A stretch of DNA of 64,000 nucleotides, taken from the NCBI RefSeq assembly GCF_000143535.2, contig NC_037310.1:1612001-1676000 (forward strand), given 5' to 3'. Position 1 is the first letter of the stretch, and every line of letters begins with the position of its first letter. A program made the translations under genes and the position numbers. This stretch comes from Botrytis cinerea B05.10 (lineage: Eukaryota > Ascomycota > Leotiomycetes > Helotiales > Sclerotiniaceae). Under the pieces are notes generated by a model that did not search any database, had not been told where the DNA came from, and saw only the letters and a list, made by a program, of their open reading frames with translations. This document shows positions 36,595-48,103 of this stretch, piece by piece.

Positions 36595-37806
36595 TTATCG
36601 TCTCGTCACAAAATTCACTTCCTCCCTCTTTTTTGGCCACACCCACTTCAATATAGATTTCCAATAAATCCCCACCCAAACCACGAAAATCATCGTCAAA
36701 AGCCCTGCCATTGCCTGGCCGGAATAAGATCCTTCACGATGATTATCAAATTGAGCAACAAATACATATCTCTGTGGTTCCCCTGTCTCAGTCGTAGCCC
36801 ACCACGTATAAGGCCATACAAAACAAAAGTACCACCCAAGGACAGCCCAGATAATTACTGTAGAGTATAACCCCGCGTAGAATTGCCACCATATGAAACA
36901 ATTGGGACACATAAAGTTCTCGGGGGAGATTATGTTCTTGACTCCCTCCTGTCGTGCCGCGGCACGAAGGGTCTCGATTTTCAAGGAAGGGAGCGGAATG
37001 ATGTGCGGATGTCCGCTTGTGCTACCGCTTCTGGGGAAGGTGGGCGTGTTGGGGGTGTAGGGGGATGAGGGCGAAGAGGCCGTCCAGGAAGGACCGGAAA
37101 TCACGCGTGTAGGAAAACGATGCCCACATTTATACGCAATGAAGATTTTCAGCTCCGGATCGTCTTTCTCGGGGTGATAGGACGGGTAAATTGGAATCCA
37201 CGATACGGGTTTCGGAGCTTGCCAATTCCACGTCCAGAACATGAGGAGGCTGGAATTGGGAACATTTTTGGGAGCCTGTCTGGGACGCTCTTTGTGGGCA
37301 TGGTAGTGTCCTTCTCCTACCGTCTTTGTTGTTTTGGTCGACGTGGAATTCCAGCGGGGAAATCGCCAGGTCCAGGGCTTGATAAAGCTTACTTTTTGCG
37401 GTGCTTTGTAGACGTAGAATTTATTTTCTCTTGTTTCTGTCCATGTTCTAGGCGTCGGTGTGGATTTATGGGCTTTGGAGTCGGGGATACCAGCGGTATC
37501 AAGTGGCGTATTGAGATCTATCTTTTGTTGAAGAGCTTCCTCCGCAGCAAATCTTACGAATTTCCCTTCTGTTTCGCGTCTTTTTTCTTCGCCCGTAGAA
37601 ATATGGGAGGAAGATTCAGAGACATCCGAACGAGGATCGGGAGTTTCGGCGGGCCCTTGATCTTCTTCTGAGGTTTCTTCCCGCCCACCCGGCACTAGAG
37701 AATTTTCTTGCCATGGTTCTGGCCATTCTCCGAAACTGAGGCGTGCTGTAGAGTAAGCAGACGTGGAACTTTCTCCTCTTCGTTGGCGTATTCCTATGGT
37801 ACTCAT
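36595..37806 (-). CDS. Unknown two-span membrane protein, single exon
   Basis: Uninterrupted 403-residue ORF from the ATG at 37806 (MSTIGIRQRRGESS). The first 140 residues are hydrophilic and disordered. Tryptophan-rich blocks follow (FIKPWTWRFPRWNS and LLMFWTWNWQAPKPVSWIP). A Ser/Pro/Thr-rich stretch precedes a possible zinc-ligand-like MCPNCFIWW and two hydrophobic spans (LYSTVIIWAVLGWYFCFVW and AMAGLLTMIFVVWVGIYW), with a short basic tail. I do not recognise the family. Clean coding character, the high proportion of conserved-type residues and low codon bias towards stops in other frames support a real gene. It is possibly an organellar or plasma-membrane protein. Confidence 0.72.
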   Translation of the reverse strand: MSTIGIRQRRGESSTSAYSTARLSFGEWPEPWQENSLVPGGREETSEEDQGPAETPDPRSDVSESSSHISTGEEKRRETEGKFVRFAAEEALQQKIDLNTPLDTAGIPDSKAHKSTPTPRTWTETRENKFYVYKAPQKVSFIKPWTWRFPRWNSTSTKTTKTVGEGHYHAHKERPRQAPKNVPNSSLLMFWTWNWQAPKPVSWIPIYPSYHPEKDDPELKIFIAYKCGHRFPTRVISGPSWTASSPSSPYTPNTPTFPRSGSTSGHPHIIPLPSLKIETLRAAARQEGVKNIISPENFMCPNCFIWWQFYAGLYSTVIIWAVLGWYFCFVWPYTWWATTETGEPQRYVFVAQFDNHREGSYSGQAMAGLLTMIFVVWVGIYWKSILKWVWPKKREEVNFVTRR

Positions 37807-39006
37807 GATGACTGTTTAAGATTTTGCGTATATTTCCGATAAGATGAATTACCCAGGACTTACAAAAACTTAAAGCAAAGTAAAAGTAGTTAAGATTTGA
37901 GGTCTCAAAGAGAAGATACAGCTATTGGGAACTCCACCGGAAGAAGGTATTCTTTGTACCTTGAATCGTGTCTTTACAAGCGAAAAGAAAATCGGCTAAT
38001 TGACGTTTGCGTTGACGAGTTCTTTGTCAAATTCATGCTAATTAAATGCTGGTCCAATTCCCGAACAAAGTAATTGTTCTCCCAATTTTACATTTATGGG
38101 AAGCAGTAAGTCTATCATCAAGGGAAAAAGTGAATCACTATATATAAAATAATTAATTAATACTCTACGTTCCGAGTGAACAGCAACAGCACAATAGAAT
38201 TCTCGGCAAATTACTCTCATGCCCTAACGTAGATTCTGGACTATAATAGCTATTATTTATACGGCAACACCTTTAGACTTTCTAGAGCATGAAAGCTATC
38301 CGTTACCGATCAAAACAGAATTGACAAAGACAGCCCCCTTCCTGAAAAAATCCAAAGGTTTACATTAAAAGGAATTAATATACTCAAGATGGTTTCTAAT
38401 CACCTACCTAGGTAGTTACTTATACCACCAGATTATGTATACATAAACCATTTACAGTCAAACAGCATTTCAGTTCAAACGCTACATCAAATCCTCATAT
38501 CAATCTTTTAACAAAGGGGTTCGCATACTTATTACTTACTGTAAAGATCTATACTACGTAGATCGAATTATGCAATTGTCCAATCTCCAAATCTGATCTT
38601 CTCAATACAGGGTTAACACTCCTTCTAAAGTCTTTGAATAACATGGTAGGGAGAGTACCTAATTCCTTTTTTTCTTTTCAAGTAATTAAAAAAACTCGGA
38701 GCCGATAAAATATAAAAGAGAGATAAGAGAAAGAGGGAGGAAAAGAGAAGAGAGAAGAAGGAAAAAGAAATGAAAAATCCAGGATTCAAAATAATGCGTT
38801 TAATACACATTCCAATGATAGATTTATCAAATCGTGAAAGTATATACTTTCGATAACATAACATCTCTAATACTTCGTACTTTAAATTATAGATCTCGGT
38901 AGAAATCACCCACGAGGTCACTCACTCGCAGTGCACACCAGAGAAAATCGACCAAAACATACACAACCCCATAATCTCCCACCCCCCTCAACCCTCACCC
39001 TCACAC
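37807..39006. other. Intergenic spacer, AT-rich
   Basis: 1.2 kb without a supportable gene. Small ORFs at 38038-38220 and 38625-38921 are low-complexity or lack features. Confidence 0.5.
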
Positions 39007-40032
39007 CTACACCTCACCCAACCACTCTTCCAGCGCCTTCCAAAACGTTTCAAAATCCTGGATCTGTGGACTATGACCCAACCCCTCAAACTCCACCAAA
39101 TCCATCCCGGGAACCCTCGCCGCCACCTGCTTCCCCAGCACCTCATAATGTCCGATCAACGCCTGCACACTCGGCGGCGCCCACGCCTTCCCTATCGCCG
39201 TATTATCCAAATCCCCCACCACGAGCAGACTCCTCATCGTCAAATTTGGCAACTGATACACCACGGGTTCCACAAAAACCGCATCCGTCACCAACGCCAT
39301 ATCCCACGCGAACGTGCGACCCTGCGGTCCTGTATACTCGTCTAGAAGCATGTTGACCCATTCGTCGTATGCGGGATCCCAGGTTCCGCCGTAGTAGGTA
39401 GATTTCTGATACGTCATGATGCTGGTGTAGGTAGTGGCGAGCTCGGTGACGAAGGTGAGGTCCGGTCGTTGGTAGGGGACTCCGAGAGCTTGCCAGTCTT
39501 CGAGTCCCAGGGGGTCGACCAGGATGAGACGCTGGGTTTGAGAGGGGAAGGTGAGCGCGTAGCGAGCGGATAGCATGCCGCCCATGGAATGACCCATGAT
39601 GATTGCGGAAGTGATGTTGAGGGATTGGAGGAGGAAATTTGTGTTGGTGGCGAGTTGGTGCAGGGAAAATTGATAGTGCATTGTTTTTGAGGATTTGCAG
39701 AAGCCGATTTGGTCGGGAACGACGACGCGGTAGCCGATAGAGGAGAGAGCACGGATGGTAGTGTTCCAGGTTGCACCGCAGAAGAGTTTACCGTGGAGGA
39801 GGACGATGGTTCCGGTGTAGGACGTGGTGTTGGAGGGAGGAACATCCATATAAGCCATGGTTAGATTTTGCTGTTGCGAAGTGAAATGGTAGAAGTGCAC
39901 GGGGTAAGGGTATTTGAATGCAAGACCACCAGGGGCGGGATCATTCTCGTGAAAGCTGGATAACGTTGTACTTCTGGCAAGAGCTACGAAGCCCAAGATC
40001 AGAAGCAGAAATTTACCAAGGGAAATTGCCAT
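39007..40032 (-). CDS. Secreted alpha/beta hydrolase
   Basis: Single-exon ORF of 341 residues. MAISLGKFLLLILGFVALARS is a signal peptide or anchor. The oxyanion-hole region is VLLHGKLFCGATW (HG at 80-81). The nucleophile elbow is GHSMGG with Ser149, and GLGHSP near residue 320 supplies the catalytic histidine; an Asp in VVGDLDNTAIG is the likely acid. Several N-x-S/T sites (NLT, NTT, NIT) fit secretion. The fold covers haloalkane dehalogenase-like, epoxide-hydrolase-like and esterase activities, so the reaction is unassigned. GC-rich codon use differs somewhat from the AT-rich surroundings, mainly at the 3' end. Confidence 0.87.
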   Translation of the reverse strand: MAISLGKFLLLILGFVALARSTTLSSFHENDPAPGGLAFKYPYPVHFYHFTSQQQNLTMAYMDVPPSNTTSYTGTIVLLHGKLFCGATWNTTIRALSSIGYRVVVPDQIGFCKSSKTMHYQFSLHQLATNTNFLLQSLNITSAIIMGHSMGGMLSARYALTFPSQTQRLILVDPLGLEDWQALGVPYQRPDLTFVTELATTYTSIMTYQKSTYYGGTWDPAYDEWVNMLLDEYTGPQGRTFAWDMALVTDAVFVEPVVYQLPNLTMRSLLVVGDLDNTAIGKAWAPPSVQALIGHYEVLGKQVAARVPGMDLVEFEGLGHSPQIQDFETFWKALEEWLGEV

Positions 40033-41383
40033 TGCGAAATTTGAAAATCCGAAGAACTGGCTTGGAAATCTTGATAGGAATCATTCATGATTTATATACA
40101 AGACTAGAACCATAATACTAGGGTTCTTTGGCTACAAACTGGGGTGACTTTTAATCGGAGTAAGATCTCGCCGACGTTATTGTCTTCAACGAATGAAAGT
40201 GTCCAGGATATTTTAAGACAAGCAAAATGTCCACCCCACCTTCTACATTCATCAAGCATCATGCACCATGCAATATATCGTCATCATTAGAATAACCGTC
40301 GCGTTACTGCTTTAGAATTTATCCTCACTCATCACCTATCCTCACCATACACATCTCATTATCTCACCATCACAACTTCACTATCCCCAAATTTTCTCCA
40401 AAATCCAAACACAACAACTTCAAACCTGCACACCAATCACCAAGCACCAAGCACCAAGCACCAAGCACCATCCTCCCATCCCAACCCATAAAAACAAACG
40501 CTGATCAACATCCACTGCGGGTACGGCACTTAAGATATCCGGGGTAAATCCGACCGGCACTCAGTACGAGTACAACCCCATGGGAGTCCCTCGGGGCCGA
40601 GAGGATATGCTTCACTACCCCCACCCCCTCAATCGCACAACACCTTCTTCAACCACACAACCACAAAACCACAAAACCAATCTTCAATATAAAAACATTC
40701 CATCAAAAAAATCCTAATCAATCACTAATGCATTGCATACTTCACATACTTTGCCTCTCCACCCACGAGTACTAACATACGAATATACCAACAACCCAAC
40801 ACACACCCACCCTCCATAAACTTCATGAAACACAGTGAGCGAGATAACAATACAACTCTAACTCATCAGCAAATACAATACACTCGTCACACTAGCAACG
40901 CTCATTCCACAATCCACATATCAAAACACCATCTCACACTCACACAAACACCATGCTCTACTCCACAATTTCCAATCAAATAAATCACAATCATCATAAT
41001 TCATCTAGGAAAAAAGTAAAAAAGTAGATACACTAGAAAAGAAAAGAAGAAGAAAAAAAAAGTCATCGCCAACAACCAATCCATCCACATCTCCCGCCCA
41101 ATTCCAAATATTTATATCCTTCATCTCCCTCATCCACATTATCATTAAACAGTAAAACACATAAAAAAGCACAAGCATATTCCCATGCTCATCCCTGCAG
41201 AACCAAAAGTTTCCAGTGCGAGACTTCCACGACTTATATTCTCCACCTTTTCACTTTGGTGAGCCTACATGCCATCATGTCGAATAGACATTCATAGCAT
41301 GCCCAGCTAGAACCTCTATTCCACATTTCCGGATCCAAAATCCCTTAACCATTTTATCGTCCAAGCGATCACAAGCCCGTTGT
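40033..41383. other. Intergenic spacer with short tandem repeats
   Basis: 1.35 kb between two minus-strand genes, strongly C/A-rich on the plus strand. It includes (CACCAAG)n at 40438-40470. No gene supported. Confidence 0.5.
40438..40470 (+). repeat. 7-bp tandem repeat (CACCAAG), about 4.7 copies
   Basis: Perfect head-to-tail copies of CACCAAG in the upstream region of the hydrolase gene. The function is unknown. Confidence 0.7.
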
Positions 41384-42462
41384 TTAAACAACCGACGAAT
41401 TAACAGGAACAGTACCCGTATTATTGTAAGCCGCATCATTAACCGCATGGTTTGAATTAACTGCAGTAGCCGCTGGAGTATTCTGTCCTTCACGATAACC
41501 ATTGTTCGTAACCGGAACATGTGCACCATCATGATGGGCACCATTATGATGGCCAACATCCTTGTCATTGAATGTCCTTGGCTGTTCATTGTAATCCCTA
41601 ATATGCAGACCCAGATGCGCAGGATCGATATTACGATGACCAAACAATAAGAGAGAACCAAAGCCAATCTTGGCAAGGACATCGAGAACGCCGTAGAAGA
41701 CTGCTTCTGAATCGGGTGCAATGACATTTCCACCTTCTGAAAGACCCCAGGCGATAGGGTAGAGAAACCAGAGGAACATGGTAACGCCTCCACAAGTCCA
41801 GTATACTTTATTCACTTCACTGCCCAAAGCTTTGGCATGTTGAGCTCCGACGAAGAGAATGTTCCAAGCAATACCAAAGAGGGCAGCCATTGCGAAGACG
41901 AAATATCCCCACTTATAAGAAGATGCAACGAGAGCACCAACGAGACCGGTGATAATCATAATCTCGTCCAAGAAGATTGTGAACAATATCGTTGGCCATG
42001 GAAGACCTGCAGTTAACAGGATGTCCAAAAGTAAAAGCTAAAAAAAAGTAGGAGTATTAGCACTTGACCACACAAGAAGGTAACAGCAGGAAAGCTTACA
42101 GGAGTTGTGACAACCCAATCGATATATCTCACGTAGAAAATTTCTCGATATACACCACTGACTTTAGGATCGCTTCGTTGGAATTCCTGAATGATAGAAG
42201 CATAGCCCAAATTTGACGCCATGGTAAAGTACGCGATCGAGGCCGTCATAGTAATGGCCGCAGTGATGTAATGGAAGACACGCTTGCTTCGTGGAACTCG
42301 GAAGCTCAAAGCCAGGAAAACTATAGTTGCAAAGGCCATTGCAGCAGTAATGGCCCAATACACATCACTTCCATGGGTTGTGATGCTGATATCGGAGCTC
42401 GCTGGGTAGTGAAAAACATCTGGATTTGCGTGCAATGCATCGTTGGCTCGTTTTTCAATCAT
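41384..42462 (-). CDS. Microbial-type rhodopsin (opsin), proton-pump class, CarO-like
   Basis: Exons 42462-42100 and 42037-41384 give 338 residues with seven membrane spans. Helix C spans the splice junction and reads RYIDWVVTTP|LLLLDI. Asp115 and Asp126 match bacteriorhodopsin Asp85 (proton acceptor) and Asp96 (donor), and Arg112 matches Arg82. The retinal lysine is Lys244 in DVLAKIGFG. This is the residue set of proton-pumping fungal opsins (Fusarium CarO, Leptosphaeria LR) rather than the non-pumping NOP-1 type. The C-terminal tail is His/Asn-rich (HHNGAHHDGAH). It lies beside carotenoid genes that make its retinal chromophore. Expression is probably light-induced, as in related clusters; a GATCGA box lies upstream at 42648-42653 on the coding strand. 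Confidence 0.93.
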
Positions 42463-43321
42463 ATTGATGAATGTTTGGATATCAATAGTTAATTATTTCA
42501 ACAACAAGCAATATGAAGAGGGGTGGGTATATATGAGAATTAAGCAGAAATCTTGGTATAATCTAGAAATAGAAGAATATACACACAATTTCCAAACTGG
42601 ATGAAGCGGCTTATAAAGACTTCAAAATTCAGCTAACTGTTCAATCTTCGATCATACTACAATCAGCGACATCGACATCATCAAATTGCCGATACTGCCA
42701 TCGATGTTACATCGGGACTTGAAGATCTAGATGACAAACGCGGGCAACAAACAAGGATCGCCACATAAAAGCTTGATTTGTATATATAAAACTTTCCATA
42801 TACCGTAGATCTGCTTGATATTATCCACACGAAAACGAGGGGGGACAGAGAATTTGTTGCCAACTATGCGTACTTAAATGTACCTATTTCGGCTAGAGAA
42901 TTTTCTAGTCGCTAAAACTACAGCCTTTTGAGGAAATGATAGCAGCGAACATGTCATATATTAATTAATTCCCAATTGATTCGACGATTTAAAAATGTAA
43001 CAATGATGACAAGATGAGGGGAACTTTCCTAGGGGCCCGAGTGACATTCAAATGCGTATATAGCGAATGATTGATATTCTCGGTTGACAGTCGGGATTGG
43101 ATTAGGATAGAGGTGTCATAGACTTTGACGTAACAAGGGCACAGACTTCGATACTCAGTCCCATTATGGACAAAACCGTAAATCTCAAATTCTCAATGAA
43201 CTTCCATCCCACAAAATCAAATCCACAAAACAAAAAGCTTGTTTTTTTGATTTGTGACTGAGAAGTTCTAGACCTACTTTGTCCTCAACGAGCATGTCGT
43301 TCTACAAATCGCTCAACCTCC
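42463..43321. promoter_or_regulatory. Opsin upstream region with GATCGA box
   Basis: 860 bp upstream of the opsin start codon. TCGATC at 42648-42653 is GATCGA on the coding strand, about 190 bp upstream of the ATG. GATCGA is the core reported for White Collar complex binding in Neurospora. The rest is AT-rich without genes. Confidence 0.4.
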
Positions 43322-43638
43322 TCAAGATCTTAGTGCCCGTCTCTTCCGAGCCTCCGAAAATACAAATTCATTACACCACATGAACGAATCAATCATTTCC
43401 CGAGAGTATTGACGAACATCACCGGATGTGACTCCAACCACCCCATCAACCACTCGATCGACGTCTGGGTATAAACCTTGAAGATAGAGCATTCTGAGAG
43501 CCTTTTGGCAACTGAGGGGTTGAACATCTGATCAAAAAGAAATTGAACGTTAGATATTCACACACTTATTAGACCAATGCTAATCCGGATGGCAGTTGAG
43601 TGGGCTGACTCACATTCGAACTTATGACGAGATGACAT
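43322..43638 (-). CDS. Cryptic two-exon gene for a 76-residue protein inside the carotenoid cluster
   Basis: Exon 1 43638-43614 (25 nt, MSSRHKFE) and exon 2 43527-43322 (206 nt) join in frame to 76 residues and a stop. The intron is well formed: GTGAGT donor, CTAAC branch point, pyrimidine tract TTTCTTTTT, ATCAG acceptor, 86 nt long. An in-frame TAG lies three codons before the ATG, so the start is well defined. Exon 2 is open throughout, with even composition and no repeats. It begins VQPLSCQKALRMLYLQG and ends NEFVFSEARKRRALRS; both ends suggest amphipathic helices and a basic C-terminus. No signal peptide or membrane span is seen. I do not recognise a family. It lies between opsin and carB on the same strand, so co-regulation is possible but unproven. 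Confidence 0.55.
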
Positions 43639-43831
43639 AACGACCTATAGACAAAAGAGGAGACCATTCTAGGTCCGGAAGAGGTCCGCTAGATATCGAC
43701 ACTAGACTTCGCGGTCCGCTAGAAACTACACAGGTAATAACCGTATCTTGACTTAACTTATCAATCAATTTTGATGACCTTGACAATGAATCCGACAACA
43801 AAAAGATGGATATCTAGAATTGTGATGGCAA

Positions 43832-45745
43832 TTACAACGCTTTTTCACTTTCCCATGTTCTCTTCGTCTCTCCATCCCACGAAATTCCCAAATTACCATT
43901 AATGTACCCCGTCGTAAATATCAACACTATTAAAGCCAAGATGAAAACCCCAGAATTACTTGATATCGTTCCTTGTCTAACAATTATATCCAGATTTTTT
44001 GTCCCTTTCCCTTGTATCACCCCCTCATCGGAAACCACATTGCTTTTATCTTTCCATGGGCACTCCACCCTCAAGTCGTCCAGGATTTGTGTACTTGTAA
44101 TCTTTGCACCGCCCAGAACGATAGGTACACCGGTTCCTGGATGCGTGGATGCACCTACGAAATACACACCCTTGATCTCGGGATGTTTGGTCTTGGGTCG
44201 AAATGCGAGGACATTAAAGAAAGAATGAGAAAGCCCGAGAATGGATCCTTTATCTAGATTAAATCGTGATTCCCATGATGTAGGCGTATTTAGTTCTTCA
44301 TGAACAATCAATGATTCAATCGGCTCACATTTCGTTCGTGATTCTATCGTTTGCAGTATTCTTCGGCGAGTAGACTTTACGATAGACTCCCAGTCTTGTT
44401 CTTTTGGAATACCAGTACCAGACGTGGCAGAGCTATCGCCCTGAGGACGATTGGACGTAGCTGAATTGAGAAGATGACCAACAGGAACGAGAACTACAAT
44501 GGAATCTTTACCTGTTGGGGCGGCAGTGGGATCAATTCTCGAGGGTACGTTCACATAGAACGAAGGCTCTTCAGGAATGGACTGCCTATCAAAGATAGAG
44601 TCGAACGATTCGCGATATTCATCTGCGAGAAATATGTTGTGTGTATCAAGTTGTGGAACTTGCTTGGAGAGAGCCCAGTAGAAAGAAACGGAGCTGCAAG
44701 AGCCCGTTCGTTTCTGTAAGGATTTTGCGTACGACGTGGACTTGGACGTCGGGAATAGATTATTGTAGGCATAGACGAGATCAGCATTAATAACGACGAG
44801 ATCTGCGTTAAGCTTTTTGCCGGAAGATAAAAGAACTCCTGCTGTAGTCTTGCCGTCGTGGGACGTTAATACCGAATCGACTGGTGAATTGAGTTGTATA
44901 TCGACACATAATCTCTCGCATATGCGGACGAGAGCCTCAACGACAGCATGAAATCCACCCACCGGGTACCAGATGCCTTCAGCGAGCTCCGTATATTGAA
45001 GAAGAGAATATGTGCCAGGAGCATCGAATGGAGACATCCCCATATACATACTCCCGAAGGTAAAAACTCGCCTTAACCTCTCTGTCCAAAAGTATTTGGA
45101 AGCTCGAGAATATATACTTTCGAAAGGATGAAGAGCAAAAACGTTGAGAAGAAAACTAGGCCGTAGCATGTTGAATATCGATGTGAAGTTCTTATGCAAA
45201 ACCTCTCGCACACTCAATTCGTAGTGTCGATGAGCTTCTCCAAGCCATTGCAAGTATCTTTCAAACCCATCCTTTCCTTCCCATTTCTCAATCTCTCGTT
45301 TCATTACACTCGCATCCGTACTAAGTTCAAACTTCTCTCCATCTCCAAACCACAAATTGTAATTAGGCTCGCATTTGAGTAGCTCCACCCCTTCGTCTTC
45401 GAGTGAAGTGTCGAGATCATGGAATGTTTCTTTGAACATCTTGGGTAGAAGTAAAAGGGAAGGCCCTTGATCGAATCGATATCCATCATGATGAATTAAA
45501 CTGCATCGACCGCCCGTAAAGCTGTTCTTTTCAAGTACTGTGACAGAGAAGCCTGCTTTTGCCAATCGTGCTGCCGTTGCAATGCCACCGACCCCCGCAC
45601 CTATTGTCCACAAGCATTAGTTCATGGAACACCTACTTGTGTTGGAGACAAAGTGCATGGGGACCAGGGGAGTAAAACACAGAGGTAAATTGGATCAGCA
45701 CTCACCCACTACAATGGCAGTTTTTTTCGTTTCTGCGGTCGCCAT
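43832..45745 (-). CDS. carB: Phytoene desaturase/dehydrogenase, CarB type
   Basis: Exons 45745-45706 and 45600-43832 encode 602 residues. The 40-nt first exon (MATAETKKTAIVVG) is needed to complete the FAD-binding motif VVGAGVGGIATAARLAKAGF, whose first glycine codon spans the junction. SLIHHDGYRFDQGPSLLL and the C-terminal signature GVYFVGASTHPGTGVPIVLGGAK are those of the CrtI-type phytoene desaturases. A C-terminal hydrophobic span (SGVFILALIVLIFTTGYI) anchors the enzyme to membranes. In Fusarium the homologue introduces up to five double bonds, from phytoene to lycopene and on to torulene. It follows carRA on the same strand with a spacer of about 410 bp. A GATCGA box is at 45922-45927. 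Confidence 0.94.
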
Positions 45746-46154
45746 TACAAGTTTCTGGCAGCAGAATTGAAATATACGGTACGAAGACCAGTAGAACACG
45801 AGATTGTTCACATGTTGAATTAATAGACAGTGATTACCTATCTGGGTAGTGCGCACGCAACATCGGTCGATAAGAGATAATGCTTGGTTTTACTTTGTGC
45901 ATTCCGGCAGTGCAAGATCAAGATCGAAGTGTCATCCAATTTTTGAGTGGGCATCGTCAATTGCCATGTTTCCATTCGGAATGGTCCGAGCTCAACATCC
46001 TCGGACACGAGTGCAAAGCCAAATCACATGACAGTATGGTGATTCGATAAATATGTCTCAATTCCCTATCTATGTTTATATTTATGTTGCTGGAAATGGT
46101 ATGCTGGGAAGTCCATAATACAATTATAGAATATTAATGATATATCAAAACTTA
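45746..46154. promoter_or_regulatory. carB upstream region with GATCGA box
   Basis: 409 bp between the end of carRA and the start of carB. AGATCGAAG at 45921-45929 contains the GATCGA core on the plus strand, about 180 bp upstream of the carB ATG. No gene is present. Confidence 0.4.
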
Positions 46155-48103
46155 TCAGCCTTGCCTCAACGCCTTCCAAGCAACTCCGATACGCCTCAGT
46201 TTGGGTACTGTTGCGCGACCTTGGGCAACTTTGTATTCATTTTCCTTGAGGACCCTTCCTATCTCAACGTAACTTTCAACAGCAACTCTCATTGATACCC
46301 TAGCATCTTCTGGAACTTGTTCAATAGCAGGGCGAGCCTCCTGGTAGATGGCAAACCCCTTGTTTAACAATCTTCCTCTCAGTTTGTCAATGATTGGCCC
46401 GGTAGGGTTTTCCACAATATGCTGAGGTTGCAAGCCTTCCTCCTCGAGCCAAGAAGATGGAAGGTAGACTCTTCCGATTGCGGCATCCGTTGCTACATCT
46501 CTACAGATGTTAATATACTGTAGAGCTATTCCCATGCGAGCCCCGGCACGAATCAACTCGTCACGTCGGTGCGACAAGACAACAGCTGAAGTATGATAGA
46601 AAGCTAGTTCCAAGCACATTTCAGCTACTGTCCCAGCAACTCTTCTGCTATATATCGTAAGATTGTGCTCATCTCTGATGGGGAATTCACCAGTATTTTT
46701 GTAACGATTTGCTTGATGAAATTCTAAATCTGTCTTGAATCCTTCCAGTAACTCGTATAATGGCCTAGGCGACAAAATGTGGGTTGGTAGAAGGCGAAGC
46801 GTCCGATATAAAGATGGTGGAAAGCTATTTTGGATGTATTTATCAACGTCAGAACGGCACGAAGCAGCCACATTGGCCGTTTCTTTTGATGCATACACTA
46901 GGTCAAGGTAGTGGGTGAGTTTGGCGATCCATTCGCGAGCCTCAGAATCAGTGTTTGCATCATCAACAAGATCATCAGCAACTCTACAAAAAGAGTATCT
47001 AGCCCAAATTAGTAAAAAAATCAGAGCAAAAGCCAACATGGTACTGTAGGAAAGCAATACATACAACAGGATCAAGTCAATTCGTAGGCGGCCGTGAAAG
47101 ACGGAGCTTGCCAGATAGAAACTTCTGCTCTTTTGTCTCAATAGCTCGACAGCCTCTTGAATACCTGCAATGCGAAGGTTATCGTACTTGCATGTGTCTG
47201 TTAAAAGTGCACACACCAGCATTTTGGGAGAGGGACATTCGGGAACAGTTGGAAACAAGTCAGGAAAGGTAAACAAAATAGCCAATGCATGATCGAAAGC
47301 AACAAGACCGAACACAATAAGTATGTTGGTTGCAAGAAAAAACACAGCTTCTTCTATTTCAAGTCCATCCCATAAGTGCAGACCTAATTTTGTCCCTGTT
47401 TCGATGCTCCACGTGCCTCTTTTCAATGCCAATGTGTCAACTATCCATAAATATAAAGTGGATGCAGCAATTGGCAATAGAGTGGCTGTGTATGGAAGTC
47501 TCATCAAGAATTCGTGAGAGAGACTCCACAGTAGTAGGGCAAATGGTCCTGCCCAAGCCAGAATCAATCCTAAATACGTTCCTCTAGCATTTTGCACGAT
47601 GAGGAAGCCTCCCGTTAGAATCAGAGATCCAAGGATTAGTTGCCCTAAACTTCGCGCAGATTTTAAAGAAACCGGCGGAACCAGCGAACCCCAAGCTTTC
47701 TGTTTCTTTTCACCCGGACACTCCCAGCCGCCAAGGTAGGCCGAATGAAAAACGGGTTTGCTTAAGAGCAAATATAGAAGACTCGTATTGTATGTCTGTA
47801 TCACAAAGAAAAATAGTTCTTCAGCGGGAATCAGAAATAGTTTAGGACCAATGATCACATTAGGTGGATATGTCCATATTTTCCGCTTGATGAGATATGA
47901 ATCCCAAGGAATGGTTGAAACGACAGCAATAGCTATGAGGAATAGAATCTTATATACATCTATCCGCCGAACGAAAGGCCGGTAAATGAATGTTAAGACG
48001 ATGGCTGGCGGGATGTTATATTTGAGATGGCTTGATGATGGTCAGTTTCCTGCTCGAGATATAGGGGTCAATGTACTAACACTAAGGCATATTCGAAGCC
48101 CAT
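46155..48103 (-). CDS. carRA: Bifunctional lycopene cyclase/phytoene synthase, CarRA type
   Basis: Exons 48103-48081, 48030-47065 and 46998-46155 give 610 residues. The 23-nt first exon (MGFEYALV) restores the family start MGFEYALVHLKYNIPPAIV. The N-terminal half is the membrane-embedded R domain (lycopene cyclase) with IPWDSYLI, IWTYPPNVIIGP and the essential IPAEELFFF near residue 75, and LEIEEAVFFL in its second repeat. The C-terminal half is phytoene synthase: SRSFYLASSVF, the first Asp-rich motif RVADDLVDD, and the second at ICRDVATDAAIGRVYLP. It condenses two geranylgeranyl diphosphates to phytoene and later cyclises the desaturated product. The second intron (47064-46999) is 66 nt, in frame and stop-free. 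It is divergent from the carX-type gene. Confidence 0.95.

Noticed and set aside
40438..40470. Regular short repeats considered as a CRISPR-like array
   Set aside because: Seven-base head-to-tail repeat without spacers, in a eukaryotic genome; a simple tandem repeat. The same applies to the other microsatellites.
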